DNA of 34,189 nt from JBBDRV01 sp040905285 (GCA_040905285.1 JBBDRV010000140.1:1-34189); one strand, 5' to 3'. Positions 8,300-17,180 are shown, counted from the first letter of the stretch. Notes: generated by a model from the letters alone, not told the origin. A program made the numbers and translations.

Positions 8300-9808
8300 T
8301 TATTCCGGAGAATCAGATTGTTTGTATTCCTCAATCGCATCTGCAAGGTCTCCCTTTTTTTCGTAAAATCTTTCCCATTTTTCCTTCGGATCCGGCGTGG
8401 TTAGCAGGGAGACTGTAACCAGTGCCAAAACGGATGCGCCTGCTGCCGGCAGAACGATGTGGCTGGTGGCGATCCACGGTTCAGGCAGAATTGCATTTAC
8501 AACGGTAATGATAATCGTAACGGACATCCCGGTTGCAATCGAGGCCACTCCCCCTGCAGTCGTTACCCTCTTCCAGAGAAAAGCGGCCAGCAGAGCAGGG
8601 GTAAGGCCGGCGCCAACCATCGTGTAAGCGGTAAAAGCCATATCCAGAATATAGGTGAATTGTGTTAACAGCAGATACGCCATTATTCCCAATCCCAGAA
8701 CACAGAAACGCTGTATCAGTACAATCTTTTTTTCAGAGGCATCCGGATTAATAAAGCGCTGGTATATATCCCGGGTCAGGTTCGTGGACGGGGCAAGGAG
8801 AAAACTGTTTCCGGTAGAGGTTATAATTGCCACGGCGGCGCATATCAAAAGTAATCCGCCTGCCAGCGGGATTCCGATTTCACCGCTGTATCTTGCCGCA
8901 TGTAAAATGACCCGCTCACTCTCCTCTGCGGCCAGGTGCAGCGTACTTGTCTCCGGAAGCAAATTGAAGTGACTGAAAGCGAGAACAGCCAGTGACGCAA
9001 TGGCGGTTTCAACAACAATGGTTCCCGTTACCCACCAGACTACGGCGGTCTTTGCCGATTTTTCATTCTTAGCCGAGAAAAATTTCTGATACATGTTGGA
9101 CTCCCCCAGCAGCAGTAAAAAGGTCGGAAAAAAAACTCCCATCGCCCATAGCATATTATGATCTCCAAACACAGTCAGAAAATCAGGATCAAGGCGGAGA
9201 AGAATGTACTCTGTTCCGCCCAGATGGGAAAAGACAAGAGGGACGGCAAACACCACTGCCACCGTTATAACGGCTCCGTTGATGATATCAACAGTCACAA
9301 TCGAGAGCATACCCGCAAATGCGGTAAACAGAATAATGAATCCCGCTGTAAGCAGTACACCCTGCCATTCGGGAATACCGGCTACCAGATCGAGCACAAA
9401 TCCGCCACCCCGGAACTGGTAACCCACAATCGTAGTATAGGCTATGACAATGACAATAGTCCCCAGGATCCGGGCCCATTTGTTATAACGCAGTTCCAGG
9501 ATATCGGGCACCGTGAACTGGGCAATCCGGCGAACCCGTGCCGCCAGGAAAAAAACAATGACGATTCCCACCCATGCTCCGGCTGCCATCCAGAGTTCGG
9601 ACAAGCCTACCCGGGCGGCAAGGCCGGCACCTGCCAGCAGGCTTCCCGATCCTATCCAGGTACAGAGAAGAGTTCCCACCAGCTGATAGGTGGGAACAGT
9701 TCTGCCGGCCACCATAAAATCTTCCTGACTTTTGACGGCAAAACTTTTGTATACGGAGATACTCATCAGGATAGCGAGGTATCCTGCTACAACCCAGAAA
9801 AATATCAC
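8300..9808 (-). CDS. Sodium:solute symporter (SSS family)
   Basis: A 502-residue integral membrane protein with about 13 helices, of the SSSF family (PutP/PanF/SGLT fold), importing an organic solute with Na+. The N-terminal SVYKSFAVKSQEDFMVAGRTVP segment, the GTLLCTWIGSGSLLAGAGLAA motif in the first core helices, and the STGNSFLLAPSTNLTRDIYQRF segment (around residue 330) are characteristic. The start is GTG at 9808, placing the first helix at the N-terminus. The C-terminus is a short charged cytoplasmic tail. It is a single gene, with no neighbouring catabolic genes to hint at the solute. Confidence 0.93.
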   Translation of the reverse strand: MIFFWVVAGYLAILMSISVYKSFAVKSQEDFMVAGRTVPTYQLVGTLLCTWIGSGSLLAGAGLAARVGLSELWMAAGAWVGIVIVFFLAARVRRIAQFTVPDILELRYNKWARILGTIVIVIAYTTIVGYQFRGGGFVLDLVAGIPEWQGVLLTAGFIILFTAFAGMLSIVTVDIINGAVITVAVVFAVPLVFSHLGGTEYILLRLDPDFLTVFGDHNMLWAMGVFFPTFLLLLGESNMYQKFFSAKNEKSAKTAVVWWVTGTIVVETAIASLAVLAFSHFNLLPETSTLHLAAEESERVILHAARYSGEIGIPLAGGLLLICAAVAIITSTGNSFLLAPSTNLTRDIYQRFINPDASEKKIVLIQRFCVLGLGIMAYLLLTQFTYILDMAFTAYTMVGAGLTPALLAAFLWKRVTTAGGVASIATGMSVTIIITVVNAILPEPWIATSHIVLPAAGASVLALVTVSLLTTPDPKEKWERFYEKKGDLADAIEEYKQSDSPE

Positions 9809-9991
9809 AGCGACTCCCTGTTTTTTGTCCGGCAGTGTGACGTGCTGAAGGGAAATAAAATAGACAAGGGGGTACTCCGATCCAAGAAGTCACTGCTTTT
9901 TCTACAGGAGAAACCGGATATTTCCTATATAAAGTATCGACAGTTTTACATAATTTGACTGGCCGCCCTGCTCAATGAATCCATTCGTCAG

Positions 9992-10939
9992 ATGAATAAA
10001 ACAAATCGAAACCTTCTGTTCCTGCTGATTCTGGCGGGTGCATGTTCTGTTCAGGATGCCGTAACGGAATCAGAAGAGGTCGCGGTAGACCGGAAGGAAA
10101 TTCTGGGGGATGTGAAATATCTGGCGTCGGATGGGCTGGAGGGGCGTGCGCCGGGCACGGACGGTAGCCGCCTGGCACAGGACTATATTGAGGAGCGATT
10201 TGAATCCCTGGGTTTGAAGAGATTCGGAAACAGCTTTCGCCAGGTGTTTGACCTGAACGGCAGTGAGAGCGGAGATGCTGTTAACCTGGTCGGGTATATC
10301 GAGGGAACCGTCAATACAGATCAGTACGTGGCCGTGACGGCCCATTATGATCATCTGGGCAGGACGAACGGGCAGGTATTTAACGGGGCCGATGACAATG
10401 CTTCCGGTACAGGAGGATTATTGGCCGCTGCAAAGTGGTTCAGGGAATCCCCGCCTGAAAACAGTATACTTTTTATCGCTTTCGATGCGGAAGAAGCCGG
10501 TCTGCTGGGATCTTTCCATTTTGTCAATAATCCGCCGGTTCCGCTGGATCAGATTATACTGAATGTGAATATGGATATGATCAGCACCAATTTTGACAGG
10601 GAACTCTATGCGGCCGGCACCTACCATTATGATTACCTGAAACCACTGGTGAAACAATCCGCGGCCGATTCACCCATAGATATTCTCTTCGGCCATGATT
10701 CTCCCGATCTTCCCCCCGGTGAGGACTGGACGATGCTTTCGGATCATGCTCCGTTTCACCGGCGGGGTATTCCTTTTATATATTTTGGTGTGGAGAATCA
10801 TGCCCATTACCACAAAACGAGTGATACGTTTGAGACGATTAACCCTGATTTTTATATAGATGCAGTGACAGTCATTATCCGGTTTGTCAGGGACATCGAT
10901 GCCAGTCTTGATGATGTGCGGAAGGAATCGGGTCGGTAA
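9992..10939 (+). CDS. Secreted M28 family zinc aminopeptidase, probable lipoprotein
   Basis: A 315-residue M28 (aminopeptidase Y/S-like) metallopeptidase. The N-terminus has a hydrophobic stretch ending in LILAGAC (Cys18), an imperfect lipobox that suggests an outer-envelope lipoprotein. The di-zinc site is visible: His118 in AHYDHLG, bridging Asp134 or Asp135 in NGADDNASG, catalytic Glu167/Glu168 in DAEEAG, Asp195 in NMDMI, and the late His in ENHAHYHKTSDT. The segment LASDGLEGRAPGTDG before the peptidase core is common in this group. It probably trims peptides outside the cytoplasm for nutrition. It is a monocistronic gene, divergent from the symporter with about 180 bp between. Confidence 0.93.
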   Translation: MNKTNRNLLFLLILAGACSVQDAVTESEEVAVDRKEILGDVKYLASDGLEGRAPGTDGSRLAQDYIEERFESLGLKRFGNSFRQVFDLNGSESGDAVNLVGYIEGTVNTDQYVAVTAHYDHLGRTNGQVFNGADDNASGTGGLLAAAKWFRESPPENSILFIAFDAEEAGLLGSFHFVNNPPVPLDQIILNVNMDMISTNFDRELYAAGTYHYDYLKPLVKQSAADSPIDILFGHDSPDLPPGEDWTMLSDHAPFHRRGIPFIYFGVENHAHYHKTSDTFETINPDFYIDAVTVIIRFVRDIDASLDDVRKESGR

Positions 10940-11152
10940 GTGGTGAAGGCTGTTTTCATTCGGGAACCTTCATTCCTTCAAATGATTTATCAGAAAGGTA
11001 CTGAATAAGCAATCCGTTTTCCACGGCTTCATTTTTAATGATTCATAAACCTTTCGATATTAACAACCGTATATACTGCCGCCTGCAGTAACTCGGGTCA
11101 TGTCAACTCGAGACAATGTTTAGTCAATAGTCATATCCAACAGCATCTGCTG

Positions 11153-12550
11153 ATGCAACAAAGTTCAGGTCCTGTGAATAAAGTCAGTCAAAAGCCTTCA
11201 ATAGCCGCTATCGCGACACCCGTTGGTGAGGGTGGTATTGCCGTCATTCGTGTTTCGGGAGATAAGGCAATCGAGAAAGTGGAATCCTGTTTCAGGGGGA
11301 AGAAGTTGTCTGAACAGATCTCCCACACCGCCCACTTCGGCAGGATAATCAGAAAAAACGGGGGTATAGTAGATGATGTGCTGGCCACCGTGTTTCACAG
11401 TCCGAAATCCTATACCGGGGAAGATACAGTGGAAGTGTCTTGCCACGGGGGAGTGCTTGTGACCCAGGCTGTTCTTGAGACGATTCTTCAGGAAGGGATC
11501 CGGCCGGCTGAGCCCGGGGAATTCACCCAGCGGGCATTTCTGAACGGCAAGCTGGAGCTGAGCCAGGCGGAGGCTGTCGCCGATTTGATCCATGCCAAAA
11601 GCATCAAGGCAGTTGATGCTGCTCATCAGCAGCTGGAAGGCAGGCTTGGTGACTATATTCAACAGTTTCGAAGACAGATTATTGACTCGACTGCTATGGT
11701 GGAGCTTGAGCTGGACTTTATTGAGGAAGATGTGGAGTTTGCTGACAAGGAACAGCTGGAGCGACTTCTGAGGGATCTGGATGACGGGATCGGAAAGTTG
11801 CTGGATACCTACGAAACCGGCCGTCTTGTAAAGGATGGGGTAAAAACGGTGTTTATCGGCCGGCCGAATGCAGGCAAATCCACCCTCCTGAATACACTGG
11901 TTGGGAAAGACCGGGCCATCGTCACCGAGATTGCCGGAACCACCCGGGATACCATAGATGCCGACTGGAGCTATGGCGGTCTGCTCTTCACATTGACCGA
12001 CACCGCGGGGCTTCGCGAGGCAAAAGACAGAATAGAGGCTGAGGGTGTGAAACGTTCCCGAACGGCTTTGGATCAGGCTGATCTGGTGATCTGCCTGAAA
12101 GATCTCTCACAGCCTCTGGATCGTGGAGAACGTAAAGAAATAGCGGCGTTTCAGAAAAGAGCGGGTGTGACACCGTTTTTGCTGGTCGGCACGAAACTGG
12201 ATGTTGCCGAACCATCAGGGGAAGAGCGTATCTCTTTCGATCTGAAGATATCCGCCCTGGAGGATAAAAACATTGATTCACTGAAAAAACTGATGAAACA
12301 GAGGGCCCTTGAAAATAAAGACTACGACACATCCAGTCTCCTGGTCACGTCATCCCGTCACCGTGACGCCCTGCAAAAAGCCCGGCGGCATGTGCGAAGC
12401 GCCATTGACGGCCTCGCCCAGGGGCTGACCGGAGAGTTTCTTTCTATCGACCTCCGGGCCGCTTTAAAAGAAATGGGTACGGTTACAGGGGAAATTACAA
12501 CGGAAGATCTTCTGGATTCCATTTTTTCCCGTTTCTGCATCGGTAAGTGA
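11153..12550 (+). CDS. mnmE: tRNA modification GTPase MnmE
   Basis: With MnmG, it installs the 5-carboxymethylaminomethyl group on wobble uridine 34 of certain tRNAs. The 465-residue protein has all parts: an N-terminal tetrahydrofolate-binding domain (PSIAAIATPVGEGGIAVIRVSG, residues 15-36), a helical domain, and an inserted G domain with G1 GRPNAGKST (236-244), G2 GTTRDT, G3 DTAG (283-286) and a G4 variant GTKLD instead of NKxD. The C-terminal catalytic CIGK follows, with Cys four residues from the end. A perfect intrinsic terminator follows at 12627. Several codons precede the conserved start of the domain, so a slightly later start is possible. Confidence 0.97.
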   Translation: MQQSSGPVNKVSQKPSIAAIATPVGEGGIAVIRVSGDKAIEKVESCFRGKKLSEQISHTAHFGRIIRKNGGIVDDVLATVFHSPKSYTGEDTVEVSCHGGVLVTQAVLETILQEGIRPAEPGEFTQRAFLNGKLELSQAEAVADLIHAKSIKAVDAAHQQLEGRLGDYIQQFRRQIIDSTAMVELELDFIEEDVEFADKEQLERLLRDLDDGIGKLLDTYETGRLVKDGVKTVFIGRPNAGKSTLLNTLVGKDRAIVTEIAGTTRDTIDADWSYGGLLFTLTDTAGLREAKDRIEAEGVKRSRTALDQADLVICLKDLSQPLDRGERKEIAAFQKRAGVTPFLLVGTKLDVAEPSGEERISFDLKISALEDKNIDSLKKLMKQRALENKDYDTSSLLVTSSRHRDALQKARRHVRSAIDGLAQGLTGEFLSIDLRAALKEMGTVTGEITTEDLLDSIFSRFCIGK

Positions 12551-12626
12551 AGTGGTTTCCCCGCAGGGATAAAGCGCGGACAGGCGAACTCAGTAAAATC
12601 CAATCTGGTTAAGTTAAGACAGAGAG

Positions 12627-12659
12627 ATCAGGGACGTAATATCTCCCTGATTAATTTTT
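12627..12659 (+). terminator. Intrinsic terminator after mnmE
   Basis: ATCAGGGA (12627-12634) and TCCCTGAT (12644-12651) form a perfect 8-bp stem with a 9-nt loop, followed by TAATTTTTC. It lies just ahead of the small lipoprotein gene, which therefore needs its own promoter or readthrough. Confidence 0.8.
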
Positions 12660-12678
12660 CAAGATTAAAAACAGATCT

Positions 12679-12879
12679 ATGAATTTCAGACAATTCAGTC
12701 TCATCCTGCTTTTCTTTTTTCTTATGACTTTTCCCGGCTGTTCATTGATAGAAGGCGTGTTCAGACTGGGAATCTGGTTTACAATCCTCGGCTTTCTGTT
12801 GATCATCACCTTGCTTGTTCTTATTCTGAGGTCAGTCAGTTACAAGCCGTCCGGCCGTTCGCGCATCAGTCAGAAGTAA
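12679..12879 (+). CDS. Small membrane lipoprotein (66 aa), unknown function
   Basis: 66 residues: a hydrophobic signal segment with a lipobox-like FPGC (Cys21), a short linker, then a second very hydrophobic helix (about residues 30-52), and a short basic tail ending SRISQK. Similar tiny lipoproteins with one extra helix are common in Bacteroidota genomes and carry no assigned function. The start ATG lies about 20 bp after the mnmE terminator. It is convergent with the HTH gene, with 7 bp between the two stop codons. I am fairly confident it is expressed, given the coherent signal/lipobox/helix architecture. Confidence 0.7.
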   Translation: MNFRQFSLILLFFFLMTFPGCSLIEGVFRLGIWFTILGFLLIITLLVLILRSVSYKPSGRSRISQK

Positions 12880-12886
12880 ATCAGTT

Positions 12887-13291
12887 TCAGATCGTCCTGG
12901 TAAGAACTTCTCTGAGCGTTTGTACAGGGCACGATAGTATGGCCGAATGGATATGCCGGGTTCCGCCGTATACGTCTTTCAGCTCTTCCCCGTTCATTTC
13001 ACGGAATCCCTGTCTTTGCCGCTTGCGGGGATCGGTTTCTGATTTTCCCGCCGGGGATTCATTGCAAAATCCCATCACGATTTTTCCTTTTTTTGAATAA
13101 AAATAACTTCTTTTTTTTCTGCAGTAGCCGATCGGGCAATCCAACTCCTCTTTTATTTCATCGAGCAGCCGATACAGCCATCGTTCTGAAATATTGAGCT
13201 TATCGGCTAATTCTCCGGGAGTTCCGGTGCTCTTTCTCCTGATTAACGCATCAAGCCTGCGGACGCGGATTATATAACCACTTAACGACAT
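12887..13291 (-). CDS. HTH domain transcriptional regulator (HTH_11/DeoR-like)
   Basis: A 134-residue protein whose N-terminus resembles the winged helix-turn-helix found at the start of WYL/DeoR-type regulators: RVRRLDALIRRKSTGTPGEL, then ADKLNISERWLYRLLDEIKE (recognition helix about residues 32-50), then the wing CPIGYCRKKRSYFYSKKG. The remaining 65 residues have no recognised effector domain. Short proteins of this form are frequent in Bacteroidota relatives, and their targets are unknown. It is followed head to tail, upstream, by the MFS gene, about 285 bp away, so co-transcription is uncertain. Confidence 0.75.
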   Translation of the reverse strand: MSLSGYIIRVRRLDALIRRKSTGTPGELADKLNISERWLYRLLDEIKEELDCPIGYCRKKRSYFYSKKGKIVMGFCNESPAGKSETDPRKRQRQGFREMNGEELKDVYGGTRHIHSAILSCPVQTLREVLTRTI

Positions 13292-13576
13292 TCTGATCTC
13301 CTGAAGAGTCTGTACTTTTGTTTTTCCCGTTTCAGATTTCGAACCGGGTATGGATCACCCGACCCTGATTCTGATATTGGCCTGCATTGCGACCCCGGCC
13401 AGACAGTGAACCAAAACAGCAGTTAAGGATAAAGAACAGCAGTTAAAATATGGTTACTCTCTGACCGGGACTGCTTCGCTGTCCCTTCCTTACGATCTGA
13501 TGTTTCTGCAATCCTTGCATTCCCGCAGCCAAACATTTCCCGGGAATTCCGTTCCAATCCATCAGCCTTCAGTTCA
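13292..13576. other. Spacer between MFS gene and HTH gene, no gene seen
   Basis: 285 bp with only short overlapping open frames that lack family signatures or a consistent start. A repeated AGAACAGCAGTTAA-like string occurs near 13417-13446 (cagcagttaaggat followed by cagcagttaaaata). This is a small imperfect direct repeat of no clear meaning. Confidence 0.4.
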
Positions 13577-14794
13577 TCAGGCAGTGTCCCTGCCGGAAAA
13601 CCAGGGATGGATTCGGAGTGCAAAAAGGCTGGCAATGAATGTGGTTACTATGCCTGCAATCAGAACCTGTTCAATCGGGGTCCGGATATCCAGAAACCAT
13701 CCGATCATGAAAGGGCTCAGGGACGTACTGAAAACCATAAATGAAGAAAACAGGCTGCGGACTGTTCCGATCATCGACGTGCCGTAAAGCTCGGCCCAGA
13801 GTGCGGATCTGATGTTGCCTCCTGTACCCATGGTTATCCCCAGAAGGGACATATATATAAATGCAGACCAGTGCGAATAGAACAGGAGCGGTATGGAAAA
13901 GCCGATAGTCATCGGAATCAGGAAGAACGGGAAAAGTGCCCTGGCGGAAAAACGATCTATGGCCGGTCCTATAATGACCGATCCGATTATTCGGAAAACG
14001 GCAAAAAAGATAAAAGCCGTTGCGATCAGACCGGCGCTCCAGCCAAGTTCAGAGGCAATGCTCACCTGGTACAGAAAAAGTCCGGTAATCCAGAAAGGGG
14101 GCATCAGGAGTCCCGGGATCAGATAATAGATCCGGTTATCACTGAAAATCCGTGAATAATTTTCACTGGGGCTTTCAAGAGTATCTGATGCATCAGCGGG
14201 GTTTTCTTTTCCGGAACGATCCCTTCCGATCAGCAGGTAAACGAGGGGAAAAAGAATGATGAAAATACAGAGAGCTATTATTCCCCAGGCCGTTCTCCAA
14301 TGAACAATAGCCAGCAGACTTGCAATGATGACCGGCAGGACGGCTTCACCCAGGGGATATCCGAGACTGGATATGCTTAGAGCTTTTCCCCGCTGTCCGT
14401 CATAAAAACGGGCCATGGTCGTCTGGGCCGTATGGCCGCTTAATCCCTGACCGGCCAGGCGAAGAAGAATAATCCCGATAAACAGCATGGTGCTGTGCCA
14501 GGAAACCATGACGAGCAGACTGGCAGTCATTAAACCCGCGGCAACACATAAACTGTACCAGCGCAGTGGTATCCTGTCAATCCACTGACCGAGCCACGGA
14601 ATGGCTGCTGCGCTGGCAAGAGTTGCGACAGAGTACATGGTTCCGAACCCCGCATTTGACAACACGAAAGCTTCAAGGAAAAAGGGGACAAACAGCGAGA
14701 TGAGAAAGGTCTGGCCGAAGCTGGAAAAGAAAGTCAGAGAGATACCGAAGGACAGCAGTTTGCGTTCCTGCAGAACAAATGTAAGATAACTCAT
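13577..14794 (-). CDS. MFS transporter
   Basis: A 405-residue major facilitator superfamily protein with 12 predicted membrane helices in two six-helix halves. The loop 2-3 signature region is AAIPWLGQWIDRIPLRWY (about residues 62-80), and the QTTMARFYDGQRGKALSISS stretch around residue 125 precedes helix 5. A charged cytoplasmic loop of about 30 residues (near 190-220) separates the halves. The substrate cannot be inferred; the N-terminal half resembles general MFS_1 exporters. The ATG at 14794 starts shortly before helix 1. A palindrome resembling an E. coli LexA box lies about 175 bp upstream. Confidence 0.9.
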   Translation of the reverse strand: MSYLTFVLQERKLLSFGISLTFFSSFGQTFLISLFVPFFLEAFVLSNAGFGTMYSVATLASAAAIPWLGQWIDRIPLRWYSLCVAAGLMTASLLVMVSWHSTMLFIGIILLRLAGQGLSGHTAQTTMARFYDGQRGKALSISSLGYPLGEAVLPVIIASLLAIVHWRTAWGIIALCIFIILFPLVYLLIGRDRSGKENPADASDTLESPSENYSRIFSDNRIYYLIPGLLMPPFWITGLFLYQVSIASELGWSAGLIATAFIFFAVFRIIGSVIIGPAIDRFSARALFPFFLIPMTIGFSIPLLFYSHWSAFIYMSLLGITMGTGGNIRSALWAELYGTSMIGTVRSLFSSFMVFSTSLSPFMIGWFLDIRTPIEQVLIAGIVTTFIASLFALRIHPWFSGRDTA

Positions 14795-15356
14795 GGAATA
14801 GCTGGTCTGGCCTCTCAGGTAACGTGCTTGAACATCGGAATTTTAAAACACTGAATTCATCCTGGGGCGGATCAAATCCTGTGACAGATCCAAAGATACG
14901 ACATATACTCGTGAGCAGTTAAATGGTTATTTAAATCTGAACTATAGACAACATCTATTGAAATCAGCCTGTATTTCAATACAGATGCTCAGACATCCCA
15001 AAGACTGAAACAGTTTTTATTTATGTAAAAAAAAGAAAAACAGGCTGATATCTTTTACAGGATTCCGGAATTCTGTTATAAAATTATTCTGTTGTGATCT
15101 TGTAATTATAGCAATCATTACTCATTCAGGACCGACCGCCTAACCTGCTGTGAATCACGGTAAACCCCTGCTCCGCAAACGAATACTGGAATAGATCCTT
15201 TGGTTTATCCCCTTTCTCTTCATGTCATAGAAACATTCCGGACTGTTTTTCAGTTATATTTCAAAAGCAGGCAATTTAATGACTGGTACAAGCAGGGTAG
15301 TTTGAATGGCTGAGTAGTGAAAAGAAAAAATCAAAAGAAGATCAAAAACATAAGGG
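14795..15356. other. 562-bp divergent intergenic region with a LexA-box-like palindrome
   Basis: It separates the MFS gene (leftward) from the ATP-grasp gene (rightward) and must hold both promoters. CTGTATTTCAATACAG (14969-14984) is an inverted repeat with 7-bp arms that matches the CTGTAT-N4-ATACAG core of the enterobacterial LexA box. Otherwise the region is AT-rich, with no ORF or RNA that I recognise. Confidence 0.45.
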
Positions 15357-16448
15357 ATGATCCCAGGAGATAGTCCGTCGATTTTGTTGTTAGGCACCGA
15401 AAACCCAGTCGCTCTGTCAGTGATCAGGGCTCTCGGTTCAGCAATGCCCGAAACACCTATCCACGCTCTCTCCCGTAGTGGCGCTCAGCCGAAAATAGCC
15501 CGGTTTTCAAGATATGTTCATTCTCACGAATGCCTCCGGGCGACAACAAAAGAAGGAATATTTCAGGAACTCCTCAACAGAATAAAAGATAAGAAGGCAC
15601 CGGTTCTGCTGCCGGTGGATGAGGATTTTGTACGGATTCTGTCTTCCCTGAAGGAGAGACTTGAAGAGCATACCTTTCTCCCGCCGATGCCTTGTCCTGA
15701 TCTCCTGGATTCACTGGTCTACAAAAATAAACTGGATGAGCTGCTGGACTCCAATCATTTTCCCTGTGCTGTCACTTACCCGCTGAGCAGGATCGAACAG
15801 TCGGGATTGAATGACAGTTTTTACCCGTGTCTGCTTAAACCTGTAAGAGGTTGTTCAGGCCAGGGTATCGTTAAAGTAACGGAGCGTAAGCTGCTTGCCG
15901 CTCATATCCGGAATATCAATGTAGATGACTATATCCTGCAGGAATTCATCCCGGGGTTAAACATTGACTGCAGTCTGCTCGCTGTCGACGGTGAAATAAA
16001 AGCTTTCACCATACAGAAAGGACTTGCCAATACAGGATTTGTATTTCCAACAGAAATCAGGTTCGAATTCAACAAAGCTGTTTTTTCTTCTGTGCAGCGT
16101 CTGATCAGGATTACCGGCTACAGCGGCCTGGCCCATCTTGATTTTCGCCTGGATGAAAGGGACGGGAAACCCAAACTGATAGATTTCAATGCCCGGTTCT
16201 GGCATTCCCTTCTGGGATCAAAAATGGCTGGAGTTGACTTTGCCCTGCTGTACTGTTTTGCAGCTATGGGAATTCCGTTTGACAGGCCCCGGTTCAATGA
16301 AAATACATATCTGATGGGCAGGAGTTCAATACGTCATCATGTTCTGAACGCATTCAGAACATCCGGACCGGAAAAGCGGCTTATAGCTACTGATTTCTGG
16401 GACAGGCTCAAAGATCCCCTGCCGGAAATTATGAAAGGTTTGGAATAA
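15357..16448 (+). CDS. ATP-grasp domain protein, substrate unknown
   Basis: A 363-residue ATP-grasp ligase. An N-terminal Rossmann-like preATP-grasp domain (SILLLGTENPVALSVIRALG) precedes the ATP-grasp fold. The fold shows the ATP-binding lysine segment PCLLKPVRGCSGQGIVKVTE (about residues 157-176), YILQEFIPGLNIDCSLLAVDG, and the Mg2+-binding end HLDFRLDE...LIDFNARFW, where the common E-I-N-P-R is D-F-N-A-R. The family ligates a carboxylate, activated as acyl-phosphate, to an amine or similar nucleophile. It resembles carbamoyl-phosphate synthase-like ATP-grasp proteins of unknown specificity. It is monocistronic, with no biosynthetic neighbours. The ATG is preceded by an AAGG-like sequence. 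Confidence 0.85.
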   Translation: MIPGDSPSILLLGTENPVALSVIRALGSAMPETPIHALSRSGAQPKIARFSRYVHSHECLRATTKEGIFQELLNRIKDKKAPVLLPVDEDFVRILSSLKERLEEHTFLPPMPCPDLLDSLVYKNKLDELLDSNHFPCAVTYPLSRIEQSGLNDSFYPCLLKPVRGCSGQGIVKVTERKLLAAHIRNINVDDYILQEFIPGLNIDCSLLAVDGEIKAFTIQKGLANTGFVFPTEIRFEFNKAVFSSVQRLIRITGYSGLAHLDFRLDERDGKPKLIDFNARFWHSLLGSKMAGVDFALLYCFAAMGIPFDRPRFNENTYLMGRSSIRHHVLNAFRTSGPEKRLIATDFWDRLKDPLPEIMKGLE

Positions 16449-16474
16449 ATCGGCTGATACCTTATTCCGGCAGG

Positions 16475-17152
16475 CTATATGATTCTCCCATGCCAGACGA
16501 CACGGCCTATTATCGCAAAAGCCGGCTGGTCCGGCTGGATCTCAAAATGTTTATAACGGCTGTTGTCATTCATCAGGAGTAATTTTCTGCCGGGATATTC
16601 ATGGATACGTTTGCACAAGAGGCTGTCATCCATTCGTACGAGATAAATTCTCCCGGCAAAAGGACGTGCCGCTTTTTTTTCTACAAGGATAAAATCACGG
16701 TCGTTGATTGTCGGCTGCATGGTGTCTCCGGCAGCCCTGGTTAAGAAAAGTTCTGAGGGGGCCGTTTCCAGCTCCTTATAGATAAACGTGCTGGGCAGCG
16801 AAATCTGAATATGTTCATCTGTGGTTTCCGGCTGGTTACCCTCGAAGGTATCCGGTCGTATGGATTTGAAATAAGGCACTTCGGGTTCGGTGACAAGATC
16901 GTTCTTCCTGGAGCGTATCCTGAGATCATTTTTCCATTTCGGTTCCTCTCCATAAAAAAGCCAGTTCATGTTTATATCACCGGCGTTTTCGAGGATCCGG
17001 TCAAATTTCATGGAAGAATTCTTTCTCCAGGTGGCAACTGTCGAAGCGTTAACCGTTAAAAACCGGGCTAATTCAGCATCAGAATCTATATTATAGGCAT
17101 CTCTCAGACGGTCTAATATCAGATTCGGATTTCCGATTTTTCGGGTTGACAT
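16475..17152 (-). CDS. CI/LexA-like transcriptional repressor with S24 peptidase-like domain (Ser nucleophile replaced by Thr)
   Basis: A 225-residue repressor. The N-terminal phage CI-type HTH (about residues 10-70: ILDRLRDAYNIDSDAELARF, VNASTVATWRKN, NMNWLFYGEE) binds DNA. The C-terminal S24/LexA-UmuD domain (about residues 118-225) normally dimerises and self-cleaves on RecA activation. The motif AAGDTMQPTINDRDFILVEK shows GDTM instead of the usual GDSM, so Thr144 replaces the nucleophilic Ser; the general-base Lys181 (LLCKRIHEY) is kept. The ATG at 17152 lies 1 bp from a perfect palindrome and has no Shine-Dalgarno, implying a nearly leaderless mRNA and autoregulation. There are no phage genes nearby, so it is either a chromosomal SOS/stress repressor or a phage remnant. 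Confidence 0.88.
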   Translation of the reverse strand: MSTRKIGNPNLILDRLRDAYNIDSDAELARFLTVNASTVATWRKNSSMKFDRILENAGDINMNWLFYGEEPKWKNDLRIRSRKNDLVTEPEVPYFKSIRPDTFEGNQPETTDEHIQISLPSTFIYKELETAPSELFLTRAAGDTMQPTINDRDFILVEKKAARPFAGRIYLVRMDDSLLCKRIHEYPGRKLLLMNDNSRYKHFEIQPDQPAFAIIGRVVWHGRII

Positions 17153-17174
17153 ATTCGTAATTACGAATTATAAT
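17146..17174 (+). promoter_or_regulatory. Consensus rightward promoter TTGACA-N17-TATAAT with repressor palindrome in the spacer
   Basis: TTGACA (17146-17151) and TATAAT (17169-17174) match the sigma-70 consensus perfectly with an optimal 17-bp spacer. The spacer contains the perfect palindrome TTCGTAATTACGAA (17154-17167). On the other strand TATAAT (17172-17167) with a weak TTCAGA (17195-17190) forms the likely repressor promoter, so both promoters share the operator. A repressor bound here would shut off its own gene and the rightward transcript, like a miniature lambda operator. Operator identity is inferred from position and symmetry. Confidence 0.75.
17154..17167. promoter_or_regulatory. 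Perfect palindromic operator TTCGTAATTACGAA
   Basis: This 14-bp perfect inverted repeat starts 2 bp before the repressor start codon and sits between the -35 and -10 of the rightward promoter. The same TTCG-N6-CGAA pattern occurs at 4985-4998 and 5025-5038. It is probably the binding site of the adjacent S24 repressor. Confidence 0.7.
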
Positions 17175-17180
17175 GATTGT

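Noticed and set aside
9158..9958. 266-codon plus-strand ORF opposite the symporter gene
   Set aside because: Antisense shadow of a clear SSS-family gene; the translation is low-complexity (Cys/His/Asn-rich) with no domain.
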